This document shows positions 27,041 to 36,234 of a stretch of 64,000 nucleotides of DNA, piece after piece. Source of the DNA: a virus; the IMG/VR virus record IMGVR_UViG_3300033064_003914, positions 1 to 64,000 of that record; one strand, given 5' to 3'. How positions within the stretch are numbered: position 1 is the first letter of the stretch; every line of letters begins with the position of its first letter. Under the pieces are notes generated by a model. The model was not told where the DNA came from, searched no databases, and was given only the letters and a program-made list of their open reading frames with translations. Both the position numbers and the translations under genes were made by a program.

Positions 27041-29878
27041 TTATTCAATGATCATGTATCCGTCATTAATCGTCTTTGTTTCAGAGTTTTTAAATTTGGG
27101 TGTTTTGTAAACGTCTGCCAGGTCGCCGGAGCCTGAGTTCCTGTCTTTGTCTCTAAATCCAGCGCCAGTTGCCTCGACGATTGTGAACTCTTGTTGCCTA
27201 AAAATTGGCTCGTCAAATTTCTTTTTGCCTGGGAATGGCCACGACTCCACGCCGTTACCGTCCAGCACAGACTTTTCTTTCCACGTCCCTGTGTTCTGGC
27301 CGGCAATGCGCGCATACTGCTGCCAGCGATCCTCGAATAACTCAAAGTCAGAATCAACGCGATAATCTTTATCAGACCGAAACGAGAAGCCGGCAATATC
27401 GAGTACTGTGTCATTGCCGGCTTGTTTTTCGCCGTACCACCTGTTTTCAAGCTTGGACTCGTATTCTTTTCTCGCGTAGTCCGGCAGCTTATTGCGTACG
27501 TAATCTGTAATCTTATTTGCCGCTTCCTGCAGCGCTTGGTGGCACTCGTCCTTACACGGCGCGACGAACATATCGCGACCTGTTACGGTGCCGTACGAAT
27601 ACAAGAACTCAGGCGCCATTAGGCCGCCAGTAGCGTAAATATCGCCTTCCACATATGTCGTGCCGGCCAGAACGTTTTCCTTGCCCGTAAACAGATTTCC
27701 GATTTGCGGCTCGTCAATATCTGCGCGGCTAAAGAAGTGCGAAATTTGGCCGTCCTTACCAACGTAATGCCGAATGTTATTTGAAACTGTTATTATGTCC
27801 GTTTCGCCCTTACCGGCGTCGAGCGTAATTGTTCCGGGTTTAATCCGACTCTCACCGCCGCCAGACCGTAGGTACACGTTCTGCGATTGCGCTACGACGT
27901 TGGAGTCTGGCGCCCGCAATACGATACCGCCAAAAGAAACCTCGTCTCCAGTTTTCGGACTTGCGAAATCCATAGATTCCGTACTAGCGCGGCTTTCAAT
28001 AAGCACACCGCCGTTTTTTGTCTGGTCATTACCGGCCAGAATCATCACGTCTTTTTCGGCTTTTATACGTACGCTCTTCTCGGTGGTGGAGATATCAATT
28101 GCGCCGTGGGCTCGGTGTATGATGTCGCGACCGGCCCACACTTGCGCGTTTTTGCCGGGCTTAAGCCAGACATCGCCCGGGGCTGAGATAATAATGCTGC
28201 CGGCACACATGCGAATCTCGGCGCCATAGCCGTCGCCGATAACAATAGCGCCGTCTTCCAGTAAAGAAATAAACGACTCAGATTGATAAAACTTTTGATT
28301 TTTGTACCGGTGATCAATGTCAATGTTTTGGTGCCCGGGCTCAATTAAATACATTGAGCCCTTAAGCTTTGTGTAATCTGGCACTTGGTGGTTGTACTGT
28401 GCGTGCTGAAGCTCGCTTTGCTCCCACGTTTTGTAGTCTTTGTAGTGCCAATGAAACGGATGCAACCCGACGTAGTTAAATAAGTAACCGTGCAAGTCTA
28501 AAATGCCTGCGGCGCGCTGCATGTTCGGTAGGGCGTCAGTGGCTTCAATATCGCCTGTGATTTTGTGTTCTGGCCCGTCGCCTTCTTTTCCGGCAAATTT
28601 ATAGTTGTCCTTTGAGTCGCCGACGCCGTTTTCTGGGCGCCGCATACGCGCGGGTACCGGCAGCAATAAACGCTTGGCCAACGTAATGCCCTTAGCCGAC
28701 GCAATAAAACGCCGGCCGTCCATTGCCGTATTGTCTTCAGATAGCCCGATCGGCGGGGAGTCTTCTTGGAAGTCTTGTGTGGGCTTAGGACTTCCCGGAT
28801 TAGCTGTAACTTTTTCCGTGATTTGCGCGTTAACTATTGTTGACTCGTACGGCGCCGGCGGCTCTCCGCCTTTTTCAAGCTTGTAGACCCACCACTCAAG
28901 ATCTTTTGGCGGGGCTGAAACGACAGTTCGGCCGCCCTGTCCGTAATAGCCGTAAAACTGCTGTGTTCTGTGAAAAGGCTGGAGATTTTCGTATTTGTTT
29001 TCCCAATGCGCGTAATACGGCCGGCCGCCTGAGACCGCAAACGTATTGTGCTCATATTCCTGAATAATATCTTGTCCGGGATTCAGCGCGCCCATCGCCT
29101 CCCACGGATACGGCGAATAACCTTGCGTATCGTTATATTCTGCCTCGTCCATGAACGCGTCACGTTCGTGACCGGCAGTCCACGTTTGCATGTTGTAGCC
29201 GCTGACACGTAATAACTGATCGTGATAAAAACCAAACACCCCTGTAAACTCATTTACGGCCATCTGGACCATAAAATCGTCAAGTGTGACTTTCAGCCCG
29301 GTAGTCGTAATTGCGCCCCACTCGCCGGCCTGTGTACCGTCGAAAGGTTTCCAGCAGCTGTAATTAGCAAGCCCGCCGCTATCTACCATGTTAAGATAGC
29401 GTTTTTGAGCTTCGTCTACGCGGTTTCTGGAAGCTTGCGTAATCCAGTCGTGAACAGATTCTCGGCCGACTGTCGCTGGCTCGGGCACTACACCAAAAAT
29501 AAGCCCGTGCGGTTGCGTATTGTGCCTGTAAGCCAGCACTAAGGTGCCGGGAACATAGGCTTTAATTTCTACAGCGCCGATAGACGTCTGACTGGTGCCG
29601 CCTATTTCAGTGCAGATAATCGGCATTGTCCCGCGCTCAAACTGCACGCGGTAGCAATTAGCTAACGGTGTGCCGTCTACGATCTCGCCAATGAGCAGCT
29701 GGCCGTTGTTGCCAAAGCTTGTGGCGTACGAAGTGTAACGACTGCGCGGGTCGGCAGTTGGCGTTAAATTACTTTCGTGAGCTGTCGAGCCGCCTTTGCT
29801 GCCTGCTACAGTCTCTAAGCGGTGCTCGCGCTCACCAGAGCCCGGCAAAGGCTCTGCGCGATTTCGTCTATCGAGCAT
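27041..29878 (-). CDS. Central tail spike / gp5-VgrG-like protein
   Basis: 945 residues. After a charged N-terminus, residues about 65-145 look like the OB-fold of gp5/VgrG proteins (GQLLIGEIVDGTPLANCYRV; AVEIKAYVPGTLVLAYRH). A central region rich in aromatic residues follows. Around 540-640 is a run of short beta repeats (IRMCAGSIIISAPGDVWLKP; ARDIIHRAHGAIDIS; VRIKAEKDVMILAG) typical of the triple-stranded beta-helix of membrane-piercing spikes. A Cys pair and helices form the C-terminus. No lysozyme domain is visible. The gene follows the tail tube and precedes the chaperones. No strong ribosome site is seen, in line with a protein needed in few copies. Confidence 0.7.
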   Translation of the reverse strand: MLDRRNRAEPLPGSGEREHRLETVAGSKGGSTAHESNLTPTADPRSRYTSYATSFGNNGQLLIGEIVDGTPLANCYRVQFERGTMPIICTEIGGTSQTSIGAVEIKAYVPGTLVLAYRHNTQPHGLIFGVVPEPATVGRESVHDWITQASRNRVDEAQKRYLNMVDSGGLANYSCWKPFDGTQAGEWGAITTTGLKVTLDDFMVQMAVNEFTGVFGFYHDQLLRVSGYNMQTWTAGHERDAFMDEAEYNDTQGYSPYPWEAMGALNPGQDIIQEYEHNTFAVSGGRPYYAHWENKYENLQPFHRTQQFYGYYGQGGRTVVSAPPKDLEWWVYKLEKGGEPPAPYESTIVNAQITEKVTANPGSPKPTQDFQEDSPPIGLSEDNTAMDGRRFIASAKGITLAKRLLLPVPARMRRPENGVGDSKDNYKFAGKEGDGPEHKITGDIEATDALPNMQRAAGILDLHGYLFNYVGLHPFHWHYKDYKTWEQSELQHAQYNHQVPDYTKLKGSMYLIEPGHQNIDIDHRYKNQKFYQSESFISLLEDGAIVIGDGYGAEIRMCAGSIIISAPGDVWLKPGKNAQVWAGRDIIHRAHGAIDISTTEKSVRIKAEKDVMILAGNDQTKNGGVLIESRASTESMDFASPKTGDEVSFGGIVLRAPDSNVVAQSQNVYLRSGGGESRIKPGTITLDAGKGETDIITVSNNIRHYVGKDGQISHFFSRADIDEPQIGNLFTGKENVLAGTTYVEGDIYATGGLMAPEFLYSYGTVTGRDMFVAPCKDECHQALQEAANKITDYVRNKLPDYARKEYESKLENRWYGEKQAGNDTVLDIAGFSFRSDKDYRVDSDFELFEDRWQQYARIAGQNTGTWKEKSVLDGNGVESWPFPGKKKFDEPIFRQQEFTIVEATGAGFRDKDRNSGSGDLADVYKTPKFKNSETKTINDGYMIIE

Positions 29879-29903
29879 TTTACAACCACTAGGGTCAGGT
29901 TAT

Positions 29904-29970
29904 GGGCCGAAGCCCCGGGCATTACTGCCCAATACCATAAGCGGCGGCTGCGTTTTAAGCAACCGCCGCT
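29904..29970 (-). other. Cluster of three hairpins between tail tube and spike genes
   Basis: Three inverted repeats lie side by side: a GGGC-TTCG-GCCC hairpin (29904-29915), GGGC-AGTAAT-GCCC (29917-29930), and a 12-base-arm stem (29940-29970) with a 7-base loop and one G-U pair. None has a U-run on the minus strand. The largest has a T-rich flank on the plus-strand side. They could stabilise the 3' end of the abundant tube mRNA, act as a processing site or reduce read-through. They could also be a weak bidirectional terminator. Confidence 0.6.
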
Positions 29971-30007
29971 CTTGGTTTTATTAATTAACGCGTAATTGCT
30001 TTTGTAA

Positions 30008-30559
30008 TTAAATCGTCGCCCCGCCGCCGCCTCCAGCTGCAGTACCGGGGGTCATGCCTGCGGCTGTTTCTTCGTACTTCAGCTCAAGGAAGACCATCTG
30101 CACCGTCTCCATGATTATGATATCTTGTGCCGATACGCTACCGCCTAGCGCTGTGATCTTCGGGTATTTGAGGGTGTAGGTAATCGTTTTGCTGCCGGCG
30201 ATCGCACCGCCACCGATAGCGCACCCGCCCTTAGCCTTAAGTATAATATCTGCACCCGTCGCTGCGCACAAAGGCCCATAGTTATCGATAAACGCTTTAA
30301 ACGTACCTGAGCCGCCTACGACGCGCTCAAACGTGGCCGTACCGCGGCGGCGGCCACCGATGTAATAGACGTTTTGTCCAGGGGAGTTCTCCGGGCTGAT
30401 CTCATAAACAAAGTTGATCGGCCGCTCAATGTTAAATTGCACACGCTGTACAATGGCGCCGACAGTGCCGTTAAGGTCCAGCGTGCAATTTTCAGCGGTA
30501 AATGCGCCGCCAATTGTCTGGTCTTTGGTTTCAAAAATATTTGCTCTATGTGCTGGCAT
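30008..30559 (-). CDS. Tail tube protein
   Basis: 183 residues, start ATG 30559 with GGAG 8 bases upstream. It directly follows the sheath gene, the standard order in contractile tails. The sequence is mostly beta, with VQFNIERPINFVYEISPENS, then a GGRRRGTATFERVVGG segment and a late EYIIMET-like strand (IIIMETVQMVFLELKY). This pattern fits tube proteins of the Mu/P2/T4 type. It ends in a Gly-rich tail (GTAAGGGGGATI). The mature protein should polymerise into the inner tube around the tape measure. Confidence 0.78.
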   Translation of the reverse strand: MPAHRANIFETKDQTIGGAFTAENCTLDLNGTVGAIVQRVQFNIERPINFVYEISPENSPGQNVYYIGGRRRGTATFERVVGGSGTFKAFIDNYGPLCAATGADIILKAKGGCAIGGGAIAGSKTITYTLKYPKITALGGSVSAQDIIIMETVQMVFLELKYEETAAGMTPGTAAGGGGGATI

Positions 30560-30599
30560 GTTCTAGCTCCGTTGCTTTGTTGTTTGATTCGCCGTTAAA

Positions 30600-33488
30600 T
30601 TATACGACCAAGTGAAGTTCAATATTGTTCAACGGCGCGGGCACGACCAAATCAAGCACGACTTCGATCCGGTCTTTGAGCAGTGGGTGAATACGCAGCA
30701 CGCGGATTTCGCCGCTTATTAGCTGCGCGCCAAGCTCTGCTGTGTAACCGCTTGTCGCGAGAAAATCGAGGATTTCGTTAACACGATTCAGGATGTAGTC
30801 AACCATTCCTGGCGTGGCGTTTGTGCGGCCGATGTACGGGCGCAGACGACGCAGGAACAAGTACGCCAGCGAATCGACGTTACGCCGAATCATCTCTTCT
30901 CGGCGGTTGAGGTCAAGGTTATCGGTCGTGAGGCCGTGCCGCGTGAACGGCGTGCCGTCTCGATCCTCCGTTACGATCCACACGCCAGCTTCGGCCATAC
31001 GGTTAAGCTGCGTCTCGTTAAACATCTTGTACGAGCGCGTGTAGTCGTCAAAACCCGCAACTTCAACGTTTGTCATGCCTTGATGCGGTACAACACCGGA
31101 CACAAGACCCCCGAGCGCGGCCGCCAGATAATATCCGGGCTGCAGGCGACCGGCGGAACCAACCTGATCAGGCCATATCGCGCAGATACGCCGACTGCCC
31201 CAAGCACCAGCTTGCGAGGCAATGTCGTCAGCCATCTCTGTGCGACTCAGGTTGTGCCAAACTTCAACGCGCTCAGCTTCAGTCACCGGGGCTCCGGTAC
31301 CTGTGTAAAGCAGCAGCGAGTTTTCAGAGAGCACCTCGTCAACAACGTATTCGCTGTACGTTGTCTCGCCAAAACCGTTAACAGCAAAACCGTATCGCAC
31401 GATGTCGCCCGGAACCACGCCGTTTGTAATAAAGTAGCTGTTGTTCTCTTCTACGAGGAGCAGCGTGAACTGGTCGCCGCTAGCACTGTCGTTATCGCTG
31501 ACAGTTGCAAGCACTACGTCAGACACATTGCCGGAAACGCCGTCGATGGCCGCGCCCTCGCCGACTACGAGCCTTGTCGAATTTGACTGAATGCCGAAGA
31601 ACCCGGCCTTCCAGTTATTTGCAATCTCGTTCGACTCGTTATTGATGTGCGCTGCGTATAACGACTGTACCTGCTTGTTGAACGTCATCGGCACGAGGTT
31701 ATACAGATCGTCGCGACCCTTGAGCCGCTCAAGTACCTCGCCCCAGCTGTCCAGATCGTCAGGCTCGCATACGCCCGTGTACTTAACGGCTGTTCCGTTT
31801 GAGTTTGAGAGCGCCTTGAAAACGCCCCACTTTAGCGGGTTATCAGGGTCAAGCTGGCCGGGGATGACGTTAAGGTCGCCGACACTTGAAATAGACTCTA
31901 CTGTGTCGCACAGATCAGCGACCCATTCGCGGTACTCAAGGTATAGCTGCCCGCGCGAAACAGGCAACGGCAGCGCTGTGCCGGCGTCCGTCCACTCGGG
32001 GTGGAACGCGGTCACGCCAGACTTAACAACAATCTGAGTAGCTTCCAGCTCGTAATTAACGCCCGAAGTCGTATTTAGCCGGTTCTCGGAAATTTGAATA
32101 TCGTCTTTGATGAATAGGCTCATGTCCAGACTGGAAAGCTCCAGCATATCGGCCGGGAGATTGTCGCGAAGGATAAGTTTGTTTACAGCGCCGGCCGTGC
32201 TGGCCACGACCGAAACGTACCACTTATCTCCCTTGACCATAGTCGTAACCGGCGATGTTCCGTCGATGTCGGCTACGAAAGCAACGCTTACGCCGTACTG
32301 ACCTACCGGGAAGTAATTACCGGCAGCTGTGCCGGAGCTCGTTACCTCAAACGGGGCCGCGTAGTCGAGGCCCTTGGTCGTGCGGACGCTCACCTGCGGC
32401 GGCGTGTCGCCTTCGCCTGCGCCGGAGATGTAGCCGCCCTTTACGCACTCTAAAATATACGTGTCGTTGTAATTGCCGGTGTAGTTACCACTGATGTTCG
32501 ACTTTGCACGAACTTTCGTGAAGTCCTGCCGAATAGTGATGCTCCACTTCTGCCCGATTACAAAGTTACTAGCAATGATGTCAGCGGCTGCGGCCGAGGC
32601 TATGCAACCAGGGCTCGATAGGGCGCTAAATGTAACTTTTAACCCACGCGCGCCGATTACAATTTCGTCCCCGATGTTACCGGGGTTTAACTCGGCCACA
32701 TCGTCAAGGCTGCTAGTCGAGCGCACGCGCATACGCGTACCTGTGCAACCAGCAACAGACGAATTAATTACTTCAATTGTGTACGTCTCGGTAAGAGCGC
32801 CGTCAACAAGGCCGTCATACTCGCTAACATCGATATCTAAAATGGCAACGCAATTAACTGGACCAGAGATTTGAGCGCTGTCCAGCACTTCGTTACCGCT
32901 CTCCGAATTAAAATCACTCTCGTTGCCGCTGTCCATTACTGCGGCGTTAATTACAGAGGCGACCGTCTCGCTGGCAAAACCGGCAACGCTTGTTTCCAAA
33001 ATTTTCTCTACGCATGTCTCGCCGCTATCGACGACACCGCGAAGGCGGACCACGTCACCAATTTTTACATCGCGTTCGTAGAACGCTCCGCTCCGCTCGA
33101 ATGTTCCGTTCGCCTTAAAATACAACGGCGAGCCGGCCTCATTTGCCTCGACAGCTTCGACCCAGTTACGCTTACCGGCGACCGCGCGAATAACTGTGTC
33201 AGCGCTGGCTGTGGTGTGTTCAAGGTAACGCAGCAGCGCGTTATCGGCGAACAGTTTAACGTAAGCGCTATCAACCTTGGAGCCAGCCCGACGCTGCGGG
33301 TAGGCGTAATTTGTATCAACGGCCGAATTGTAAGCGCCGAGGCCGGACAGGGCCTTCTCAGACACATCTAAATAGCGATGCAGGATCGCATTCGGGCCGG
33401 AAATGTGTGCGCGCAGCGGTTCCGTGATTTCCGTCGGAACAATAGTGAATTCCTGAAAGACAAGAACCTGCGGTTTTACGTATGCCAT
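30600..33488 (-). CDS. Tail sheath protein (large, with duplicated inserted domain)
   Basis: 962 residues from the ATG at 33488 (MAYVKPQVLVFQEF), chosen because a GGAGAG site lies 8 bases upstream; the ORF extends 5 codons further. The C-terminal third has clear sheath features: RRICAIWPDQVG, then VEVAGFDDYTRSY, AGVWIVTEDRDGTPFTRHGL and REEMIRRNVDSLAYLFLRRL. Residues about 229-320 and 340-426 look like two copies of one beta domain (TYTIEV versus TYILEC; QKWSITI versus DKWYVSV), probably surface-exposed. Sheath proteins are usually 400-700 residues, so this one is enlarged. It forms the contractile outer tail cylinder. Confidence 0.88.
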   Translation of the reverse strand: MAYVKPQVLVFQEFTIVPTEITEPLRAHISGPNAILHRYLDVSEKALSGLGAYNSAVDTNYAYPQRRAGSKVDSAYVKLFADNALLRYLEHTTASADTVIRAVAGKRNWVEAVEANEAGSPLYFKANGTFERSGAFYERDVKIGDVVRLRGVVDSGETCVEKILETSVAGFASETVASVINAAVMDSGNESDFNSESGNEVLDSAQISGPVNCVAILDIDVSEYDGLVDGALTETYTIEVINSSVAGCTGTRMRVRSTSSLDDVAELNPGNIGDEIVIGARGLKVTFSALSSPGCIASAAAADIIASNFVIGQKWSITIRQDFTKVRAKSNISGNYTGNYNDTYILECVKGGYISGAGEGDTPPQVSVRTTKGLDYAAPFEVTSSGTAAGNYFPVGQYGVSVAFVADIDGTSPVTTMVKGDKWYVSVVASTAGAVNKLILRDNLPADMLELSSLDMSLFIKDDIQISENRLNTTSGVNYELEATQIVVKSGVTAFHPEWTDAGTALPLPVSRGQLYLEYREWVADLCDTVESISSVGDLNVIPGQLDPDNPLKWGVFKALSNSNGTAVKYTGVCEPDDLDSWGEVLERLKGRDDLYNLVPMTFNKQVQSLYAAHINNESNEIANNWKAGFFGIQSNSTRLVVGEGAAIDGVSGNVSDVVLATVSDNDSASGDQFTLLLVEENNSYFITNGVVPGDIVRYGFAVNGFGETTYSEYVVDEVLSENSLLLYTGTGAPVTEAERVEVWHNLSRTEMADDIASQAGAWGSRRICAIWPDQVGSAGRLQPGYYLAAALGGLVSGVVPHQGMTNVEVAGFDDYTRSYKMFNETQLNRMAEAGVWIVTEDRDGTPFTRHGLTTDNLDLNRREEMIRRNVDSLAYLFLRRLRPYIGRTNATPGMVDYILNRVNEILDFLATSGYTAELGAQLISGEIRVLRIHPLLKDRIEVVLDLVVPAPLNNIELHLVV

Positions 33489-33594
33489 ATTAAAGCTCTC
33501 CATGCCGTAATGCTGTGGTCGGTGCTCTGGTAATCAGTATAAGTAACCTGTTACTGCAAAAAAAGCACCTACACAAAGTTTATGAAGTTGGGTT

Positions 33595-34278
33595 CTAGCA
33601 CGCAAACAATTCAGACGCCTTTAGGACAAACCGCTTAAGTCGCGGCGCAGCGGGCTGGAGTTCCCAAGACTCCTCGGCCACATATGCTACGGTAACAGGT
33701 ACGGCATAGCCCTGTACCACCTCTTGCACCTCACCTATTCCGCCCACTTCGCTAACAATAAAGCGCATAAACCCCATCTGCTCGCGAATCCATGGGCCGA
33801 AGTGCTGTAAAAATTTAACAACTTCAACTGTTAACAACTCGGCTTCTAGGCCAGTTAACGCTAAACAGTATAACGTATGACTACCCTCCCACAAACCATG
33901 ATACTGACTAGAACCGCTAAAAACATTAGCGCCAGCCTGATCGCCTATCCCGGTTCTTTTCCACGCCCAGCTGCCTCTTTTAATAAGGATAGCGGGACGG
34001 TTGTCGGCTTCGTTTGGGAGCCAGCGGGTAATACTTTCAATAATTATGCTGCTGTTGCTCAGGCCGTTTTCGTCTTTAACCCACGGGCCCTCATCAATAA
34101 ATTTCTGACGAAGCTGCGGCTCTTCTATGTTATTTGCGTCGGAGAAGTGCGCGATGAGCAGCTGGCGTAAAAGTCCAGTCACGACGTGCGGGCGCATGCC
34201 GTAAGAGCAGAGAGAACTTACGCGCGCAATGCGGTCTTCCGGGACACGGTCAAGCGGGCAATTATCTTCGTCTGACAT
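33595..34278 (-). CDS. Tail completion / terminator-like protein
   Basis: 227 residues, start ATG 34278, overlapping the small upstream gene by 17 bases. It contains RPAILIKRGSWAWKRTGIGD, GSHTLYCLALTGLEAELL and a C-terminal PVTVAYVAEESWEL. A strand carrying a KRG-type motif, a central G-SHT segment followed by an acidic helix, and a final beta hairpin match tail-completion proteins that sit between neck and sheath. Position immediately upstream of sheath and tube supports this. Function is inferred. Confidence 0.65.
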   Translation of the reverse strand: MSDEDNCPLDRVPEDRIARVSSLCSYGMRPHVVTGLLRQLLIAHFSDANNIEEPQLRQKFIDEGPWVKDENGLSNSSIIIESITRWLPNEADNRPAILIKRGSWAWKRTGIGDQAGANVFSGSSQYHGLWEGSHTLYCLALTGLEAELLTVEVVKFLQHFGPWIREQMGFMRFIVSEVGGIGEVQEVVQGYAVPVTVAYVAEESWELQPAAPRLKRFVLKASELFAC

Positions 34279-34435
34279 TTTGTAGGTAATTCTTTAAAAA
34301 ATCGTCTGTTTGGGGCTCAAGGCGAATTTTAATTGGCTCGATAAGTTTTATTGGCTTATCCGCAAATTTTAACGGTTTATCCAATAGCCGAATAGTCTGC
34401 TGCAATTTTATTTTATCGTCGTTTGCGTCAGTCAT
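34262..34435 (-). CDS. Small charged neck-region protein
   Basis: 57 residues from the ATG at 34435 (MTDANDDKIKLQQ), which overlaps the stop of the neck gene by one base (TAATG). A longer start at 34447 is less likely. The sequence alternates Lys, Leu, Ile and Pro (KPLKFADKPIKLIEPIKIRL) in a repetitive strand-like pattern and ends KNYLQNVRRR. No family is recognised. Overlaps on both sides indicate translational coupling with the neck and tail-completion genes, so a small assembly factor or structural peptide is plausible. Confidence 0.6.
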   Translation of the reverse strand: MTDANDDKIKLQQTIRLLDKPLKFADKPIKLIEPIKIRLEPQTDDFLKNYLQNVRRR

Positions 34436-35670
34436 TAAATTTCCCAAAAATTGTTAACTTTGCGTTTTGACGCCGATGACGACGAGGAGCTGCTAGCCGC
34501 AGTGGACGAAGAGCCGCTAGAAGAACTGCTAGACAAATGCGAAATAACTAGTTCTTTTGTGTCAGGCCCGTACTCGTGATGCTTTTCATACAGCAATACG
34601 TGAGGGCCGTAGTTTAAATGCAGCGTTGAAGTCCAGTCGCCATTTGCGTCTGTAGTTGTGGCGGCTACGGCGAGGTTTCGGGGCGGGAATTGCGGTTCTG
34701 ACTCGTCAAACGTTTCTTTTTCAAACGCAAACAAGTACGCGTCGGCGACGGGGTTGTCTTCAGCCGTGCGGTATCGCAGGTCGCCGCCGTTGTAGCTGGA
34801 CGTTACCGCGACGCACCCGGTACCTAGAATCGGCACGTCTGGGTAATCTGGCTCATCGTGCGCTAACTGTATTGTATACGCTATGTTGGCAAACGGGATT
34901 AAACCCATGATGACTTCATAAATAAGCGGCACACCACGAATAGCTGCAGCGACTTTTATGTCATCAATTCGCCACCGCTCGTCGGTTTTGTCGTTGATCC
35001 AAATATCGCGGTAATTTAATCCCGGGAAACCTATGACTCGCGCTGTGACAACTGGATTCTCGCGCGTAGAGCCGCGGAGCTTGTCGTCTGAATCTTCTTG
35101 AATAATTTGCGGGCTTAAATCCCAACACTGCATAGCAAGCGGTGGATGATAACCACCCTCGTAATTTGTGCCGTAGCAGAGCGGGCAGTCGCCATTGGAC
35201 GCTTCTTGCGTTAGGGTTTCGCGGCATCTTGAGCAGGGCGTGCCATAACGCAGGATCTTAAGCAGATAGCCGCTTGTCGATACTTTCTGATGCCGCAACG
35301 TTTCTTTGCGAATAATCTCGCGCGCGGTAACCCAGTCGTGTTCCGCTAATTCTCCCCAGCAAGACGCCGGAGCTGAAACGTACTCCCCAGTCGCTGTTGT
35401 TAAAATTACGCGATAATGACTAATAATTAAATCGCCGGCGTCGCGGCGTTTTGCGTCAGTAGCGTAAACGACGTTAGTTACCGGCGCGCCTACTGTACGC
35501 CAGTTATGCGCGTCAGGCAGCCCGGTGTCGCTGGTCTGCAATTGAAATACGTACGGGCCCGGGTCATTAAAACTGGGCTCAAGCTGCCACCAAACGCGCG
35601 TAACGCCCCGGATCATGTGATCTACGGAAACGCGCCTAAACGGGTAAGACTTTTGCAGCGACATAGGCAT
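34435..35670 (-). CDS. Neck protein with zinc-ribbon-like Cys clusters and Ser-rich tail
   Basis: 411 residues, start ATG 35670 (MPMSLQ; a second ATG two codons in is equally possible). The N-terminal 110 residues look like a fibronectin-type beta domain. Near residues 140-175 are paired cysteines (TPCSRCRETL and GDCPLCYGTNYEGGY), a CxxC-CxxC zinc-ribbon pattern that I associate with conserved neck proteins of large marine phages. A second beta domain ends NYGPHVLLYEKHHEY, and the C-terminus is a poly-Ser tract of about 20 residues. It lies between the connector-type gene and tail completion genes, so a head-tail joining role is likely. Confidence 0.65.
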   Translation of the reverse strand: MPMSLQKSYPFRRVSVDHMIRGVTRVWWQLEPSFNDPGPYVFQLQTSDTGLPDAHNWRTVGAPVTNVVYATDAKRRDAGDLIISHYRVILTTATGEYVSAPASCWGELAEHDWVTAREIIRKETLRHQKVSTSGYLLKILRYGTPCSRCRETLTQEASNGDCPLCYGTNYEGGYHPPLAMQCWDLSPQIIQEDSDDKLRGSTRENPVVTARVIGFPGLNYRDIWINDKTDERWRIDDIKVAAAIRGVPLIYEVIMGLIPFANIAYTIQLAHDEPDYPDVPILGTGCVAVTSSYNGGDLRYRTAEDNPVADAYLFAFEKETFDESEPQFPPRNLAVAATTTDANGDWTSTLHLNYGPHVLLYEKHHEYGPDTKELVISHLSSSSSSGSSSTAASSSSSSSASKRKVNNFWEI

Positions 35671-35715
35671 TACCGGCGCAAGCAGTAAAACGTTATTATG
35701 ACCGCGCTGATAGCT

Positions 35716-35755
35716 AAAAAAAAGGGGTTGCGGTCTTGGACTACCGGAAACCCCT
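35716..35755 (-). terminator. Intrinsic terminator after the 118-residue gene
   Basis: On the minus strand a 7-bp outer stem (AGGGGTT/AACCCCT) contains an inner CGGT/ACCG stem with an 8-base loop, followed directly by eight T residues. It lies 27 bases after the stop of the 118-residue gene and 46 bases before the neck gene start. This is a good rho-independent terminator by eye, probably with partial read-through into the tail genes. Confidence 0.85.
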
Positions 35756-35781
35756 AAGATAACATAGCCGAACGAGCAAGA

Positions 35782-36138
35782 TCAGCAGCCGGCCGGTTGA
35801 AGCACTCGGCCGGATACGACGCGAGTACCCGGCTTTCGGCCGGTGTTCTTGATCTCCACAGCGACGCCGAGACTAATCAAGCGATTTGCCTTATGTGGCT
35901 TGAAGATATAGTTATTTCCGATTATTCGGTCGGGAAGGAACGGATTACGGTCCAACCCTCGGTTACCGTGCGGATGCGCGTCCAGAAACTTTTCCGCAAC
36001 CTTTTGCCGCAGCGTGTAAAAACGAATCGCCGTCAGTGGCCGAAGGCCCTGCAGCTCACGACCAAAATTAATACGGGCCCGAATTTCGCGCATCGTAATC
36101 GCGCACTCACACAACCAAGGCATGGCGCTCTTTGCCAT
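35782..36138 (-). CDS. Hypothetical basic protein between connector and neck genes
   Basis: 118 residues, start ATG 36138 with AGGAG 6 bases upstream and a 12-codon leader frame just before it. The sequence is basic (REIRARINFGRELQGLRPLT; NYIFKPHKANRLISLGVAVE) and has two Cys near the N-terminus and one as the last residue. No family is recognised. It is flanked by an inverted repeat upstream and a strong terminator downstream, so it may be expressed separately from the structural genes. The basic character could suit nucleic-acid binding, which is speculative. Confidence 0.65.
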   Translation of the reverse strand: MAKSAMPWLCECAITMREIRARINFGRELQGLRPLTAIRFYTLRQKVAEKFLDAHPHGNRGLDRNPFLPDRIIGNNYIFKPHKANRLISLGVAVEIKNTGRKPGTRVVSGRVLQPAGC

Positions 36139-36140
36139 TG

Positions 36141-36179
36141 TCAGCTCCTGTCGGCCTTGAACATGCAGTTATTACGCAT
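36141..36179 (-). CDS. 12-codon leader ORF with strong ribosome site
   Basis: On the minus strand AAGGAG is followed 5 bases later by ATG and 12 sense codons (MRNNCMFKADRS) ending in TGA. The TGA lies two bases before the ATG of the 118-residue gene, whose own AGGAG site is inside the last codons of the leader. The layout suggests translational coupling or a regulatory leader peptide. It could be chance, because the frame is short. Confidence 0.45.
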   Translation of the reverse strand: MRNNCMFKADRS

Positions 36180-36234
36180 AACCGCTCCTTAGGTAAACCG
36201 ACGCCATAAATTTAGCGCCGGCTTGTCTTGCCGC

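Noticed and set aside
33489-33594. Promoter or terminator upstream of the sheath gene
   Set aside because: A run of seven T and a TATACT-like box are present on the minus strand, but there is no stem before the T-run and no -35 element at a suitable distance.
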